This document shows, piece after piece, positions 25,284-38,000 of a stretch of 64,000 bases of DNA. How positions within the stretch are numbered: position 1 is the first letter of the stretch; each line of letters opens with the position of its first letter. The stretch is taken from assembly GCA_964057225.1 (NCBI GenBank), contig OZ059899.1, positions 8,494,001 to 8,558,000 of the forward strand. Direction: 5' to 3'. Under the pieces are notes generated by a model. The model worked only from the letters and a program-made list of their open reading frames with translations, was not told where the DNA came from and did not search any database. The position numbers and the translations under genes are program-made. The stretch comes from Auanema rhodensis (Eukaryota > Nematoda > Chromadorea > Rhabditida > Rhabditidae).

Positions 25284-27794
25284 ATGCCGTTCTGCATGCC
25301 GATCGCCTGTAATAGGCAAGTTGACTCCCTAGATCGTAGACAGCAGAATTTAACTGAGGTATTATAGTATTGAAATAGTTAACTTTAGCAGTTTTAATAA
25401 TAGGTACCTAATAATATTGCTAAATACAGTCGCTTAGAGGAGTTGTTGTTGGCCACAAATCAAATTAAAACCATATCAAAGGTATTTTCAAGTTCGTTGT
25501 TGTTGCTTAATGTATTTTTCTCTGAAGAATTTATTTCGTTTAACGAAACTTCGATTTCTCGATTTGAGTGAAAATGATATTATGGCTATTCCACCGGAAG
25601 TTGCTAATTTGCAAAACTTAATGGAACTGCGTTTAAGAAATAACGGTGAGTTAGAAAAGACTTTCTGCTTTGAATTTTACATATGTTGATTATTCCAATA
25701 ACTTGAAACCCTTTTCTGTGATTTACCGCAATTAGAGTTTGACGTTAAGTTTGAATTTCAAATTTGATTTTCAAATTAATCTTTCACGAAAACGGTTCTT
25801 TATGTATAGTATATCGGTTTTTTATTTTACCTGATTTCAGCTATATCGGATGTACCCGAACAACTAGCTCATTGTAAATCTTTGATGGTTTTTGATTTAA
25901 GTTCAAATCCTATCACAAGGTGAATATACTTTTATAAGTCAAGAAATATTTGTTGAAAGTTTCAGACTACCTGATGCTATCTCACAATGCACTTCCTTAA
26001 CTTATCTGGGATTGAATGATGTTTCTTTGACACAACTTCCGGCTGATATTGGCAATTTAACGAATTTACGTTCTCTTGAGGTTATAATTCCTTTCTTACT
26101 GCTTTTTTGAAATAAATTTTGCAGGTCCGAGAGAATCTTATTCGAGCTATCCCTCCCTCAATTACCCATCTCACTAAACTTCAGATGCTTGATTTAGGTG
26201 AAAATGAATTTGATAATTTGGTGAGTTTACAGTTATAATGTTAGTTTGGAAGTATTTTGTTTTTTCAGCCTGTGGATATTGGTAATATGGTATCTTTAAA
26301 GGAGTTATACATTGATATGAATAATGTTGAAACGTTTCCTGATCAAATTACTCGCTGTAAAAACTTAGAACAACTTGGTAAACTGGGTTATAGAATTTAA
26401 AATTTAAAATATTTCTATTAAAGATGCTAGTGACAATAAATTAGGATGTTTACCAGAAGATTTTGGTTCGTTAGATAAATTAACGGATTTAAATTTATCT
26501 ATGAACATTCTCCAAATCTTACCAAGTTCTATTGGGAGATTGAAAAATTTAACCATTTTGAAACTAGATAAGAATACGTTAACTAGTTTATCTGAATCAA
26601 TTGGCAATTGTGAAAATTTGACTGAACTATTTTTGTCAGAAAATTTATTGACAGTAAGTATTTGAGTTATTTTGTTTAAATGTTATATTCATTAAGGAAT
26701 TACCTCATTCAATTGGCAAACTCCAACGTTTAAGTCTTATTAATGTTGATAAAAATGATCTTACTCATCTACCTCCTGAGGTAGGCTTTATTTCGTCTTA
26801 TCTTTTAGAGTATTATTCTTTCTAGATTGGAAATTGTAATTCTTTAACTATTCTTTCCGCACGCGAAAATAAATTGAACGAAGTACCAATTGAAATTGGA
26901 AAATGTTCTGAGCTAGCTATTCTGGACCTTTGCAACAACCGACTGAATCATTTACCATTTACAATCAATGTATTATTAAAGTTGCGAGCTCTTTGGCTCT
27001 CTGAAAATCAAGTTCAATCTAAACTTAAACTACAAGTTGCCAGAAATCCTCTAGACGGGAGTAAAGTACTCACCTGCTATCTTTTACCTCAACAAGGCGT
27101 TAACCTTGGTAAGCATAGTTTACGAATTTTCAAAATATTTATTTTAAAAATATTCAGATCCTGAAGTGACTCAAGAAGGTGGATTTGGCACCTGTTCAGG
27201 AGGTCCAAAAGTTCGGTTCCCTGACCAAGATACAACTATTGATGAAGATAAGGTTCGTTACTTTATGATTACCGTTTATACATAAAGTATTATTGTAGTT
27301 ACCCATTGGTCAGTTTACTCGACATGATACACCCAAGCCCAAATCCCAGAAGGATAGACTAAAACAAATGATTGAGAACCATACTTCATCCAACCGTGGT
27401 GTAGCATTAGAACAAAGCATTACACAAAATGAGTCTATCACATTGGAATCAGTAGCACCATTGCTCATAACTAACAATGAAAATGAACATATAAATGTTG
27501 AGTCCCAAAGACATTCGGTAACAAGCGTAGCTCTCGGGAATGTTTGTTCCTCTTCCGTTTCGGAATCGGTGGGTAACTTTGATTTGTTATTACTTATTAT
27601 TTCGAAATTAAATTTTCTGGAGTATACTAATTATATTTCAGGAACCTGTATCAAACGAGTCGGAAAATGCAGAAGAGCGATTTTTAGATATTTCCATTTT
27701 ATCGGAAGTCGATGTGGGATCCATTAGTAAACCAATTGAAGAAACGATGTTCAATTTTTTCGAAGACAATGTTAACCTAATAATTACTAATTAA
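25284..27794 (+). CDS. LRR-only Scribble/LET-413 paralogue without PDZ domains
   Basis: Thirteen exons: 25284-25358, 25404-25481, 25528-25645, 25841-25919, 25966-26080, 26125-26220, 26269-26377, 26424-26653, 26697-26780, 26826-27108, 27158-27252, 27299-27568, 27642-27794; about 594 residues. It begins MPFCMPIACNRQVDSLDRRQ, the typical LAP-family start, followed by the LRR array (roughly residues 35-400) and the LAP-specific region after it. The C-terminal 120 residues are unlike the other copy and contain no PDZ domain. Exon structure matches the full-length gene through exon 12. An AATAAA lies at 27800-27805, six bases past the stop. Domain layout recalls vertebrate LANO/LRRC1. Exons 3-10 are almost identical to the full-length gene. 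Confidence 0.9.
25477..27013. repeat. Near-identical tract shared with 35241-36777
   Basis: Direct repeat of 1,537 bp covering exon 3 through most of exon 10, introns included. Offset to the second copy is constant at 9,764 bp, so there are no indels. By eye I find three differences: 26310 C versus T, 26323 A versus G, and 26978 A versus C. Confidence 0.92.
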
Positions 27795-28348
27795 AGTAGA
27801 ATAAACAAAGCCTAATTTTCTGTTTCATTTCATCAACCTTGTATAGCATTTTCATTGTTGTGAAAACGGAGTTTAAAACACATTTGAAGAGTACATGTAT
27901 ATATATATATGTTGTACAAACTTTATTTTCTCAATAGATTTCCTTATGTACTAGATCAAGTAATTATTATAAAACATGCTCAATTTGTACTTCTTGTGAC
28001 TGGGAATTTTCAAATAACTCTAATGTTACAAAGAATAATGCAGAGAGCCATTTCCTATTTCAAATTCGATCAATTTGTTATTTCTATGCATGCAAAGTAC
28101 GTATTTCATAAGTTTTTCCTCATGAACTAGGCTTAGAAAAATCACGTGAACAAATTAAATTGCAAGTCTTTTCAAGGATAACATATTTCATATTTACTTT
28201 TAAATTACAAAAGAATATTTGTGTAGTTTTCCGCGAGTAGATTTGTGCGGTATGTCGTCAATTGTCTGATATTTTATTTCCATTAGTTTTACGCTCACCA
28301 GTTGTTATATTTCTAATTTTTAATCTATACTAAAATGATGTTATTTAG
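27795..28348. other. Intergenic between the LRR paralogue and KICS2
   Basis: AT-rich, with the poly(A) signal of the upstream gene at its left end and a TTATTTAG acceptor-like sequence directly before the KICS2 ATG. That acceptor could serve cis- or trans-splicing. No exon recognised. Confidence 0.5.
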
Positions 28349-30455
28349 ATGGATAAAAATACGAAAGAATCAAGTGACGGTTCTAAGCTAATTAAAACAG
28401 AAACCCTGCTGTTACGAAATGAGCGACAAGGTCAAGTAAATTCCATACAAGCTGGTTCTTCCAGAGGTGATTTTTTAACTATATACTTAATAAAGAGCCA
28501 TGTTTTGATATTGCAGAAACTATACGAGATTCTGTTACTCAATCAGATTTACAAAATGTAATTGGAGAATTCGGCAAAGAAGTTCAGAAATTTGAAGTTT
28601 CTATTGTTTATTTAGTTATTTTACGCTAGTCACTTACAGTTTGCTAGAGCTAGCAAAATAATTGAAGATTTTCGACAAAAGAAGTTATCTTTTACATCAA
28701 CTCCTGAAGAAGTAGCTTGGGATAGATTGCTGCATTCATTGTCTGACGTATGTAACCTACGTTTTGGCATTCACCATTATTTTCTCTATAGATTGCCAAT
28801 TGTGATTGTAAGTATTATCAAATGTCCTTCTTGTACAACAGAGCGAAAACAATGTTCCGGAAAGAAGTAGTGGGATGTCGCAATCAATATGAGTCTATAG
28901 CGTTTGTTATTTATAAATGCAATTTTAATTTCAACAAACATATTTAAGGAAAGAGTTGGAAGGGGGTGCAGAAGAATTTAATAGTATTTCTACTGTTGTT
29001 AGTCATTTACTCGATTTATGTAGAACGTATGTTTTGGCTCGATTAGACATGATTACATTATATGACAAAATGACATCTTCGGGTTTGAAATGTTTGGTTC
29101 TAATTTTTACTAATCAATTTTTTATTTAGTACCAGAATCATCAATTGATTGGAGTTCAATGGAGCTTACTGCAATACAGTTGAGAGAGAATCTACGCAAA
29201 TGTCATCATCCTGATTTGGCTGGTATTTCCCATTTATTCCAAGTTTGTTTTTTTTTATTCTACGTGGTTGATTGTTGCTATATACTGTTTCATTTATTTA
29301 TATGTTGTTTTCTGCAGGAAGAAGTTGAAATTCTTCGTCTACTCTTCACTGCTCAGATCAGTATTTCTAATTGCCGAGTATATTTCATTCTATTTAATTA
29401 CTTAGCATATCGCTGCTCTTTCAGATGTTTGAGAGCCTACTCGAGTTAAAACAAGTTCGTGAAAACTTTGACTTCTGGATCAAAGAACTTGGATCTTTAA
29501 ATCCAGCTAATCTTTCGTTTTTTGCCCGGATAACAGGGTTCATTCATTCTATATTATAGTTTTAAATCTTTTAATTTTAGAAGTGAGCCTGTTCCAAGAA
29601 ATCGACTTATTCAATGGCTTATTAAATTTTATGACCTACTCATGGCTAAGTTCTCATTATATTTTACCAATGTTTTAGAAGCATATTGTGGGGCTGAAGA
29701 TTTAGAGGTGTTTCCTAGATATTTATTATTATTGCAATTCTTTCAATTTGCAGAGTATTCATTCAATTGATAATAAGTTCAATTTCATCGATTCTTTTCG
29801 GAATATTCAGTTACAAATAAAAGCTTGTAGAGTAGGAATAGTTATGGATCGAAGCAGTGATGATTCCGATTTTTATGGTTAGTAATGATTCCGTTAATTT
29901 CATGGGTTCTATCTTCAAGGATTTGGATATCTTCGTAAAGATAACAAGTTTGCCACTGACGGATATCCAATTGAACCATTGAAAGGTGTTTGTAGCCAGT
30001 ATCCTTTCATATTTCAATGTCCTAGTCCTCCCACGGGACATCAAAGGGTACTAAGTTTTACATATTATTTCAACCACAGTTCTGTTTTCAAGAGTCCCTC
30101 AGCTGAAGAAGAACATGGCTATCTAGAAAAGTTTATCAAAAAACATCTAGAATCGCGTAAAGTTCCTGAATTCAAAGGAGGTGATAGAGCAGCAGAACGA
30201 AAAGAGCTTGATACATGGAGAAGTGAGGTTCAAGGGAGAGTGAGTTCAATTGTTGGACGAATCAACAAATGAATAATATATTTTGTTCAGTTTGTTTATG
30301 GAGATCACTTAGAAGGTCAACTATTCATTGTTGCCATTTTGAATCACCCTCTTAAACCTGCGGAGCTAGCAGAATTTACTAAATTTGTATATGCTTCTCA
30401 AAATAAACTACGGGGATCAGAACTATTGACGGAGTTGAGACAAACAACGAGATAG
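28349..30455 (+). CDS. KICS2 (C12orf66) homologue, KICSTOR complex subunit
   Basis: Twelve exons: 28349-28466, 28517-28596, 28640-28747, 28792-28901, 28949-29091, 29130-29242, 29318-29377, 29425-29537, 29581-29707, 29754-29877, 29920-30239, 30291-30455; about 526 residues against about 445 in vertebrates. KICSTOR anchors GATOR1 at the lysosome and helps shut down TORC1 when nutrients are low. Segments matching the family are YVLARLDMITLYDKM, EEVEILRLLFTAQISI, LIQWLIKFYDLLMAKFSLYF, VGIVMDRSSDDSDFYGFGY, KGVCSQYP and GQLFIVAILNHP. The N-terminal 55 residues are poorly conserved. The 32-nt GT...AG stretch at 30050-30081 is not treated as an intron because removing it breaks the frame. Confidence 0.88.
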
Positions 30456-30898
30456 GTAAAGATCTCTTTTATTGTTTCTATTGTACAGACTGCGCGTAGG
30501 AGCTGTTTGAATGAATCTGCTAGTTGAAGTAGTGAGAGATTCTAAACTAGGTTATAGATAGCCAGATGAATTGAAATATCTCATCCCTAGTACTATTATG
30601 AGATTTATCCCCCCAATCATAATACAATCTGTCATGTTGTGTTTCACACCCTAAAGAACTCGGACTGTCAAATAAGCTGTTCAGGTTTCTCATTTCGAAG
30701 ACTTGATTTCATAATTCGAAAATGTGGTACATATTAATATATTTAGAATCATATTATTAGGGAAAATTTTGTTCTACTCTCTATTCTACTGAAATTCGTA
30801 CACATTGAAGGGCTACTACTGCTCTGCACGAGAAATATTTGTTCTTTTCCTTTTGTGTTGCGTCCGTTTCTTCTCTTCTCCATCATCATCTTCTTTTT

Positions 30899-30976
30899 CT
30901 TCTTCTTCTTCTTCTTCTTCTTCTTCTTCTTCTTCTTCTTCTTCTTCTTCTTCTTCTTCTTCTTCTTCTTCTTCTT
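30899..30976. repeat. CTT/GAA trinucleotide microsatellite
   Basis: About 25 uninterrupted CTT units on the plus strand. Read on the minus strand it gives a poly-Lys frame and on the plus strand poly-Ser, neither of which is a credible protein. Confidence 0.95.
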
Positions 30977-33900
30977 TTTCTTTTTCTTGTCTGTCTGGTA
31001 GAAGAGAATGAATAATATAAAATCATATGAGGTTGTAGTCTTGCAGGTAACATCACATTTATGGCAACAACGCAGAAAATTGTAAAAAGATGTAAAAAGT
31101 CGATTGAAATATTGGTTTCTACACATTCACTTAATATGATGACTAATAGTCTGAAATTTTCTCTATTAATTTCTTATCTCTTGCATGTATGATTCATTAG
31201 GTTTTTACATATTTGCGCTCCTACCTACTCTGAACATATTAAGTTTCCCATTCCAACTATTATTTTCTCTTCATTCCCGCTTTTCACACATGTCATAACC
31301 CATTATCAATTTTTACATCATGTTGTTATTCCTTTTTCGCCTGTAAGCTATGAATTTTTGAATTTTCCAATGTTTTTTTTTCTGTTTGTATTGAAGATAC
31401 CGTTTTTTCTTTCATTAAAAACCACTACGGAATTCTTCCAGCTAGCGCCTGGACATTAATCTTTGTTCCTTCTTTCTGTCTCAAATGCTTGCTCGGTAGC
31501 ACATCGTGCGTTGCAGCCGGATGGCCAAGTAACTGCTGTTGGTGGCAGGGTCAGCTGAGAAAAGAGCCAATGGCAAAGAGTTTAGACAAGAATAACATAG
31601 AATGAATGTGGACCGATCCCATCAGTCTATTTCTCTCGGATTTGTGACCTTAATTTTTTCTCTCCATCGCCCGATTCTAGCATCACATATAAGTACCCCT
31701 GAACGTTGGCATTTTCGAGATGTTCCTTGCCCGAATATCACAATGAAAAGAGGACAGCAACGATCACGACGACGTGTTTCTTCAAGCTGAGAGTGGCCTG
31801 ATTCTTCTCCAGTCGATTCTATTATGGTTCAACATCTATGTCCACTGCTTAAAGCCTATTGAGCGCGGCTTGCTCGTCGATGCGCAGCTAATGAAGGCAC
31901 ACATCATCTCAACTAATCTTAATTCTCCTTTATCATTGTGAAAAGAAGCTGAATTTTGTTGATTTTATCATTACTTTGTTGTAACGAAGTAGCAAAGCTT
32001 TTCTCGAAGCTCTCGTTGGTCCGATCTATGCCCTACTAAAAGCCTTTCCCTTGGGGTTTGTGTCGAGGCAGGCTTAAAATCTATCCATCCATTCAAGAAG
32101 CTTTTATTTACGGGTGGAAGCTGCACTCTTCTACTCTACGGCCATGCCTTTGCCGGTTACAATCCGTGCTGATCTCCTGGGGTCTTGACTCTAGAGATTG
32201 AATTGTCAAATCTTATATATCTCTATATTTCTAATATCAAAATTTTGAAGCCTTCCTCTGCTACATTACTTCGTTATGTATACTTGTCTTAGAATATAGT
32301 TTTATTTGTTTAGCTTGATTGGCAATTTTAACAGCTTCATACTGGGTTTTTAAAAAATATATAAATCCTATTTTTTTAGTTTAATATTGTGTTGAATCTC
32401 AGCTTTTTTTCAGACGTCACTGGCTGATTAATGAATATCAAACTTTCAGCAACAATGTGCTCTGATTATTGCTCAATTATTCTTCAGGTTTTTCATAACT
32501 CCGGGAAAGGAAACTAGGACTAGAGTTTACACCGCAATGATGAACACAGCGTTGGCGATGATAGTGGTTCTGTGCTATTGGCTAGAGTTTGAATGACATT
32601 CAAGGTGTAGGCTAAGTTAATTATAAAATCTAGGTTCTTACGTTGTTTTGTTATAGTGGGACCCTGATCGGGCCTGCTTTCTACTGACCTTGTATATGGT
32701 GAAGTGAGAGGTAGATGTTATGTTGTAGAACAGTGCGGGAACGAAGAGGACAGGGCGGAGGAGGAGGCACAGACAAACGGACCTGGTCAGCCTGCAGTCG
32801 TCACCACACTCAACCTGCGACCTCCGTCCCTCCCAAACCCCAACGCCTCTTTTCCAACCCACCTCACGACCTTGCACCACTCCTATTGATCGATCTCTTT
32901 GCCACGTACTATACTAAGCTGTGCTCCCCAAAAGGTCTTCGTTATTTGCCTTACTCACTTGCCTATCTTTTCCTAGCCTAATAATCTCTGTTCGTTTCCA
33001 TCTTTTCTTTACTAAGATTTTTGATTCCTTGATTGTTCAGTTATATTTCCTTGTTTCATTTTTTAAATATAAAACGGGTACATAACAACACGAGTTTCTG
33101 TGTTTTGTCCTGCATTTCTTCGTAGTTTTTGACTTGTCGTGTTACATGATATTCTTGGCATAGGTCAGACCTCAGGTCATTTTCATACAACATATTATAT
33201 TTCTTCCATTTTCATTTGACTTCCTGATTATGTGCTTCCGAATGTTATGTATTAGTGTGGTCTCTAATAATATGATTTTCATATTGATTAATAATAGTTA
33301 AAGAGATTTCCAAAATCATTCGCTTTTTGACTTTCGAGTGCTTTGGTTTCCACCAAATGTACTATTTCAGTGCTTTCTCATTGTTGATTTTCGTTTTTCG
33401 TCTCTCTCTCACTATGTATGAATATGCATGTATGTGCGTCTCTCTTACATATTATAGATATCGTTGCTATGTCATTATAGCAGGATTCTTTTTTTGGACT
33501 CAATCTCGTTCTCTTTTTCACATCTCCCTCTTTCTCTCTGCTTCTCTTTATCTCTTCTAGCTCTTTTAGTTTCTATTTCTATTTCTTTCTTTTTAATGGC
33601 TTTTAGGATAACCATTGATTGTTCTTTCACTAAATATCGGAAATATCTTATCTGTTATGACTATAGATTATATTCTTCTTGGCTTCATCTTCCTGTGTGT
33701 CGTCGTGCGAATAGGAAAATAGCTCATACTCTCCTTCATGTCAAATCTTCCCGCCTCACTCTCAACGTTTCTTTTTCTCTACGCCTTCCCAATTCCTCTC
33801 GCTATTTCTATGCAGGCTCCGTGTTTTTCATCTAGTGATGGTTTTGCTTTTGTCGATCAAAGTGCCGATAATCGGCCCAGAATTGCTTATTCAATGAGTC

Positions 33901-35014
33901 AGTACATATGCGCATCTTCGTAATGCTCGCCACAGTTCAAAATCGCATCATGTAGTTGTTTTTTTTACAAATCTGTTGTCCTCTATTTTTATCTTTGTTC
34001 ACAATACACAAATGGTGAATATATACCTTAAAAAGACGAATAGGAAGAAAAGATAGAGAGCTTAATGTGAAATGTATTGTCGTCTTTCTTCGTTATCCAG
34101 GTTGCTTAACTTGCGCAAATCGATCGTTCCCATAACATGCTTTTTTCAGTGATAAGATCGCAGGAAAGATAGTAGCGACCTTGCCAACGGTTGTCTACTT
34201 CTGTTAGCATTCCAACTCAAAATTATGATCAACTGTTGTGCTTTTGAATATTGTTAATATTTCGGCATATAATTTAATTTAATTATTTATGAATATCGTA
34301 GATGTATTACCGGTATGTAGTATTCTGTATGAAGCTTAACCAAATCATGCAATCTTTGAGTAAAAGAGTATACCTTTAAGTATGTCGCCTAATTCAATGT
34401 GTTCTATTTGCATTTCTTTTAATGTAGAGTAGATTGAAAAGGAGATTTCATTAATGAGCAAAAGTGTTTCGTCCCGATTTGTCTCGGATTCCCGAGCATG
34501 TTGCAATGATGCTTTAGTTCGGACTTGCTGCTTTTCACCAATTTATAAACAACTTGATCCTTTTCAACACTTTTTCTTCGTTTTAGCTAATGGTGTAATC
34601 ACGCATTGCTTTTTTCTCAGTTTTTTCAAGTTACCGCTTATTTTTATTCGTCCATATTATTGTTAGTATTATTTCGTACTATTTTCTCTTTCTTTGAGCT
34701 TATCAGCCTTTCCTATTGATTCATCATAAATCGATCGAGCATCGCCTTTTGTTTATGCTGACTGTGTCTGTTTTAAGGTTTGCTGCTAGATTGACCTATT
34801 TCAATATAAACTACTTCACTCACTATTCTTCTTTTATCTGCAGCATTCTTTTGCGAGAATGTTTTTGAATTCTTCTATTTTTCGTTTGAATTTATTTTTT
34901 CCATAATTCGTTTTTTTGCCTCTCGATCAAACTGATTTTTGACGTGCATTGTTTCCTTCATTTCTCTTTTTACTTAAAGTTTCATAAGACCTTTGTATTT
35001 TAGAAATAGCGGAA

Positions 35015-35031
35015 CTTCGCTTTAGGCGAAG
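35015..35031 (+). promoter_or_regulatory. Short hairpin in the 5' leader of Scribble
   Basis: CTTCGC and GCGAAG form a 6-bp stem around a 5-base loop, 20 bases before the ATG. A TTTTAG acceptor-like site just upstream (34997-35002) suggests the leader could start at about 35003. Function unknown; a 6-bp stem can occur by chance. Confidence 0.3.
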
Positions 35032-35050
35032 GCTTTATTAGGACACAACC

Positions 35051-38000
35051 ATGCCATTTTGCATGCCGATAACCTGCAATAGGCAAATTGATTCTCTTGA
35101 TCGTCGGCAACAAAATTTGACCGAGGTTTGAAAAAAAATTGCTCTGATTGTTATTAATCTTTTGCAGGTTCCACACGATATTGAAAGGTATAGAGCATTA
35201 GAAGAGTTGTTGTTGGCCACAAATCAAATTAAACTCATTCCAAAGGTATTTTCAAGTTCGTTGTTGTTGCTTAATGTATTTTTCTCTGAAGAATTTATTT
35301 CGTTTAACGAAACTTCGATTTCTCGATTTGAGTGAAAATGATATTATGGCTATTCCACCGGAAGTTGCTAATTTGCAAAACTTAATGGAACTGCGTTTAA
35401 GAAATAACGGTGAGTTAGAAAAGACTTTCTGCTTTGAATTTTACATATGTTGATTATTCCAATAACTTGAAACCCTTTTCTGTGATTTACCGCAATTAGA
35501 GTTTGACGTTAAGTTTGAATTTCAAATTTGATTTTCAAATTAATCTTTCACGAAAACGGTTCTTTATGTATAGTATATCGGTTTTTTATTTTACCTGATT
35601 TCAGCTATATCGGATGTACCCGAACAACTAGCTCATTGTAAATCTTTGATGGTTTTTGATTTAAGTTCAAATCCTATCACAAGGTGAATATACTTTTATA
35701 AGTCAAGAAATATTTGTTGAAAGTTTCAGACTACCTGATGCTATCTCACAATGCACTTCCTTAACTTATCTGGGATTGAATGATGTTTCTTTGACACAAC
35801 TTCCGGCTGATATTGGCAATTTAACGAATTTACGTTCTCTTGAGGTTATAATTCCTTTCTTACTGCTTTTTTGAAATAAATTTTGCAGGTCCGAGAGAAT
35901 CTTATTCGAGCTATCCCTCCCTCAATTACCCATCTCACTAAACTTCAGATGCTTGATTTAGGTGAAAATGAATTTGATAATTTGGTGAGTTTACAGTTAT
36001 AATGTTAGTTTGGAAGTATTTTGTTTTTTCAGCCTGTGGATATTGGTAATATGGTATCTTTAAAGGAGTTATATATTGATATGAATGATGTTGAAACGTT
36101 TCCTGATCAAATTACTCGCTGTAAAAACTTAGAACAACTTGGTAAACTGGGTTATAGAATTTAAAATTTAAAATATTTCTATTAAAGATGCTAGTGACAA
36201 TAAATTAGGATGTTTACCAGAAGATTTTGGTTCGTTAGATAAATTAACGGATTTAAATTTATCTATGAACATTCTCCAAATCTTACCAAGTTCTATTGGG
36301 AGATTGAAAAATTTAACCATTTTGAAACTAGATAAGAATACGTTAACTAGTTTATCTGAATCAATTGGCAATTGTGAAAATTTGACTGAACTATTTTTGT
36401 CAGAAAATTTATTGACAGTAAGTATTTGAGTTATTTTGTTTAAATGTTATATTCATTAAGGAATTACCTCATTCAATTGGCAAACTCCAACGTTTAAGTC
36501 TTATTAATGTTGATAAAAATGATCTTACTCATCTACCTCCTGAGGTAGGCTTTATTTCGTCTTATCTTTTAGAGTATTATTCTTTCTAGATTGGAAATTG
36601 TAATTCTTTAACTATTCTTTCCGCACGCGAAAATAAATTGAACGAAGTACCAATTGAAATTGGAAAATGTTCTGAGCTAGCTATTCTGGACCTTTGCAAC
36701 AACCGACTGAATCATTTACCATTTACAATCAATGTATTATTCAAGTTGCGAGCTCTTTGGCTCTCTGAAAATCAAGTCCAAGCTATGATGAAATTGCAAG
36801 TAACTAGAGATCCTCGAACGGGAAATAAAGTATTAACTTGCTATCTTCTACCTCAACAAGGTGTTAATCTTGGTATGATATGAACCGATCAATTTCTTTG
36901 TAAATGTATGATTCAGAACCTGAAAGTGATAGACGACCAATAGGAGGCAACGGCGCTTGTGTTGGTGGTCCAAAAGTTCATTTCCCCGATCAAGATACTA
37001 CAGTGGATGACGAAAAGGTTATTACTATCTTAAAAAATAGAAGCACACAAAATTTTAGCTACCTACCGGACAATTTGAACGCCATGACACTCCGAAACCT
37101 AAGTCTCATAAGGATAAACTCAAAAAAAATAGTATTGATGGGCATGTTATCCCTCACGCCGATCAACATGTAAGACTGTTCATTTAAATGTTATATTCTA
37201 GAGACATTCGTATTTCAGGCTCAGGGAACTACCTTATCGCTCCATAAAAAAGGTACTCCAGACACATCTCCTTCTGGTCCTATCCCAACTCCTCGTTCTG
37301 CTTTGAAGTTTCAAAGCGTTTCTCCTGGACAATATGAGCCTGAGGCTCTCAGACATTCTCAAAACAGTTTAGCCGCTGTAACTGGAGTTCCGCTGTCCAC
37401 TTCAGCTCCTGCTCCTTCTACTCCTGTCCGAGAGCTGGTAAGAGTAGCTTGCTTTTTCTTGTTTTCTTATATAAAAAAATAGCATATAAATATATAAATA
37501 TATACGTATTTATATAATATTTTATGGGGTTTAGGAAAAGAGCGTTGCATTCACTAAAGATGTGTTTGACAGTTCAGCTAACTGTCGTCTTAAACGGATC
37601 AACACTCCACATAAAGGTGTACGTGGAGCTTTGAATGGGGGAGAGAAAGTGGGTGTTACAAGCGGTTATCAGTTCGTCTAAAAGCATCTTATGTTAAACG
37701 CTAACCCTGCTTGGCTTGTTAAATTTAACTTATTTCTATACCTTAAGTTAAAATTACTATCTTTCATTTCTATTATAAAGTTTCCCGTCTAATTTTTCTT
37801 ATTTTTTTTTTGGTTTTTTATTTGTATTAATACACTATACATATCATCATCTTTTTTTCAGGAAAGAGCTTCACGGGCTTCAAACGCACCAGATCTTATT
37901 GTTAAAAGGATCATTATTAAAAGAGACGAAAAAGGAGGACTAGGTGTGTTTTTTAGTCAACCATTTCATTTTTTATTTATTATTATCTTGTTTGAGGTTT

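Larger units (their letters stand above)
30456..35050. other. 4.6-kb gene-poor region upstream of Scribble
   Basis: No coding model could be built. It holds a CTT microsatellite (30899-30976) and GC-richer islands near 31490-32200 and 32640-32960, which could be promoter or non-coding 5' exon sequence of the Scribble gene, plus pyrimidine-rich DNA. Several 60-120 codon open frames exist but lack splice support or family resemblance. Confidence 0.5.

Noticed and set aside
30050-30081. 32-nt GT...AG segment inside KICS2
   Set aside because: Too short for a normal intron, and its removal shifts the frame into a stop; reading through matches the family.
30749-31126. Minus-strand frame with a poly-Lys run and plus-strand poly-Ser frame
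   Set aside because: Produced by the CTT microsatellite; no splice sites or family resemblance.
32130-32215. 5S rRNA-like fragment (CTACGGCCATGCC ... GATCTCC)
   Set aside because: Only short matches to the 5S start; no complete gene or correct spacing, so chance or a degraded remnant.
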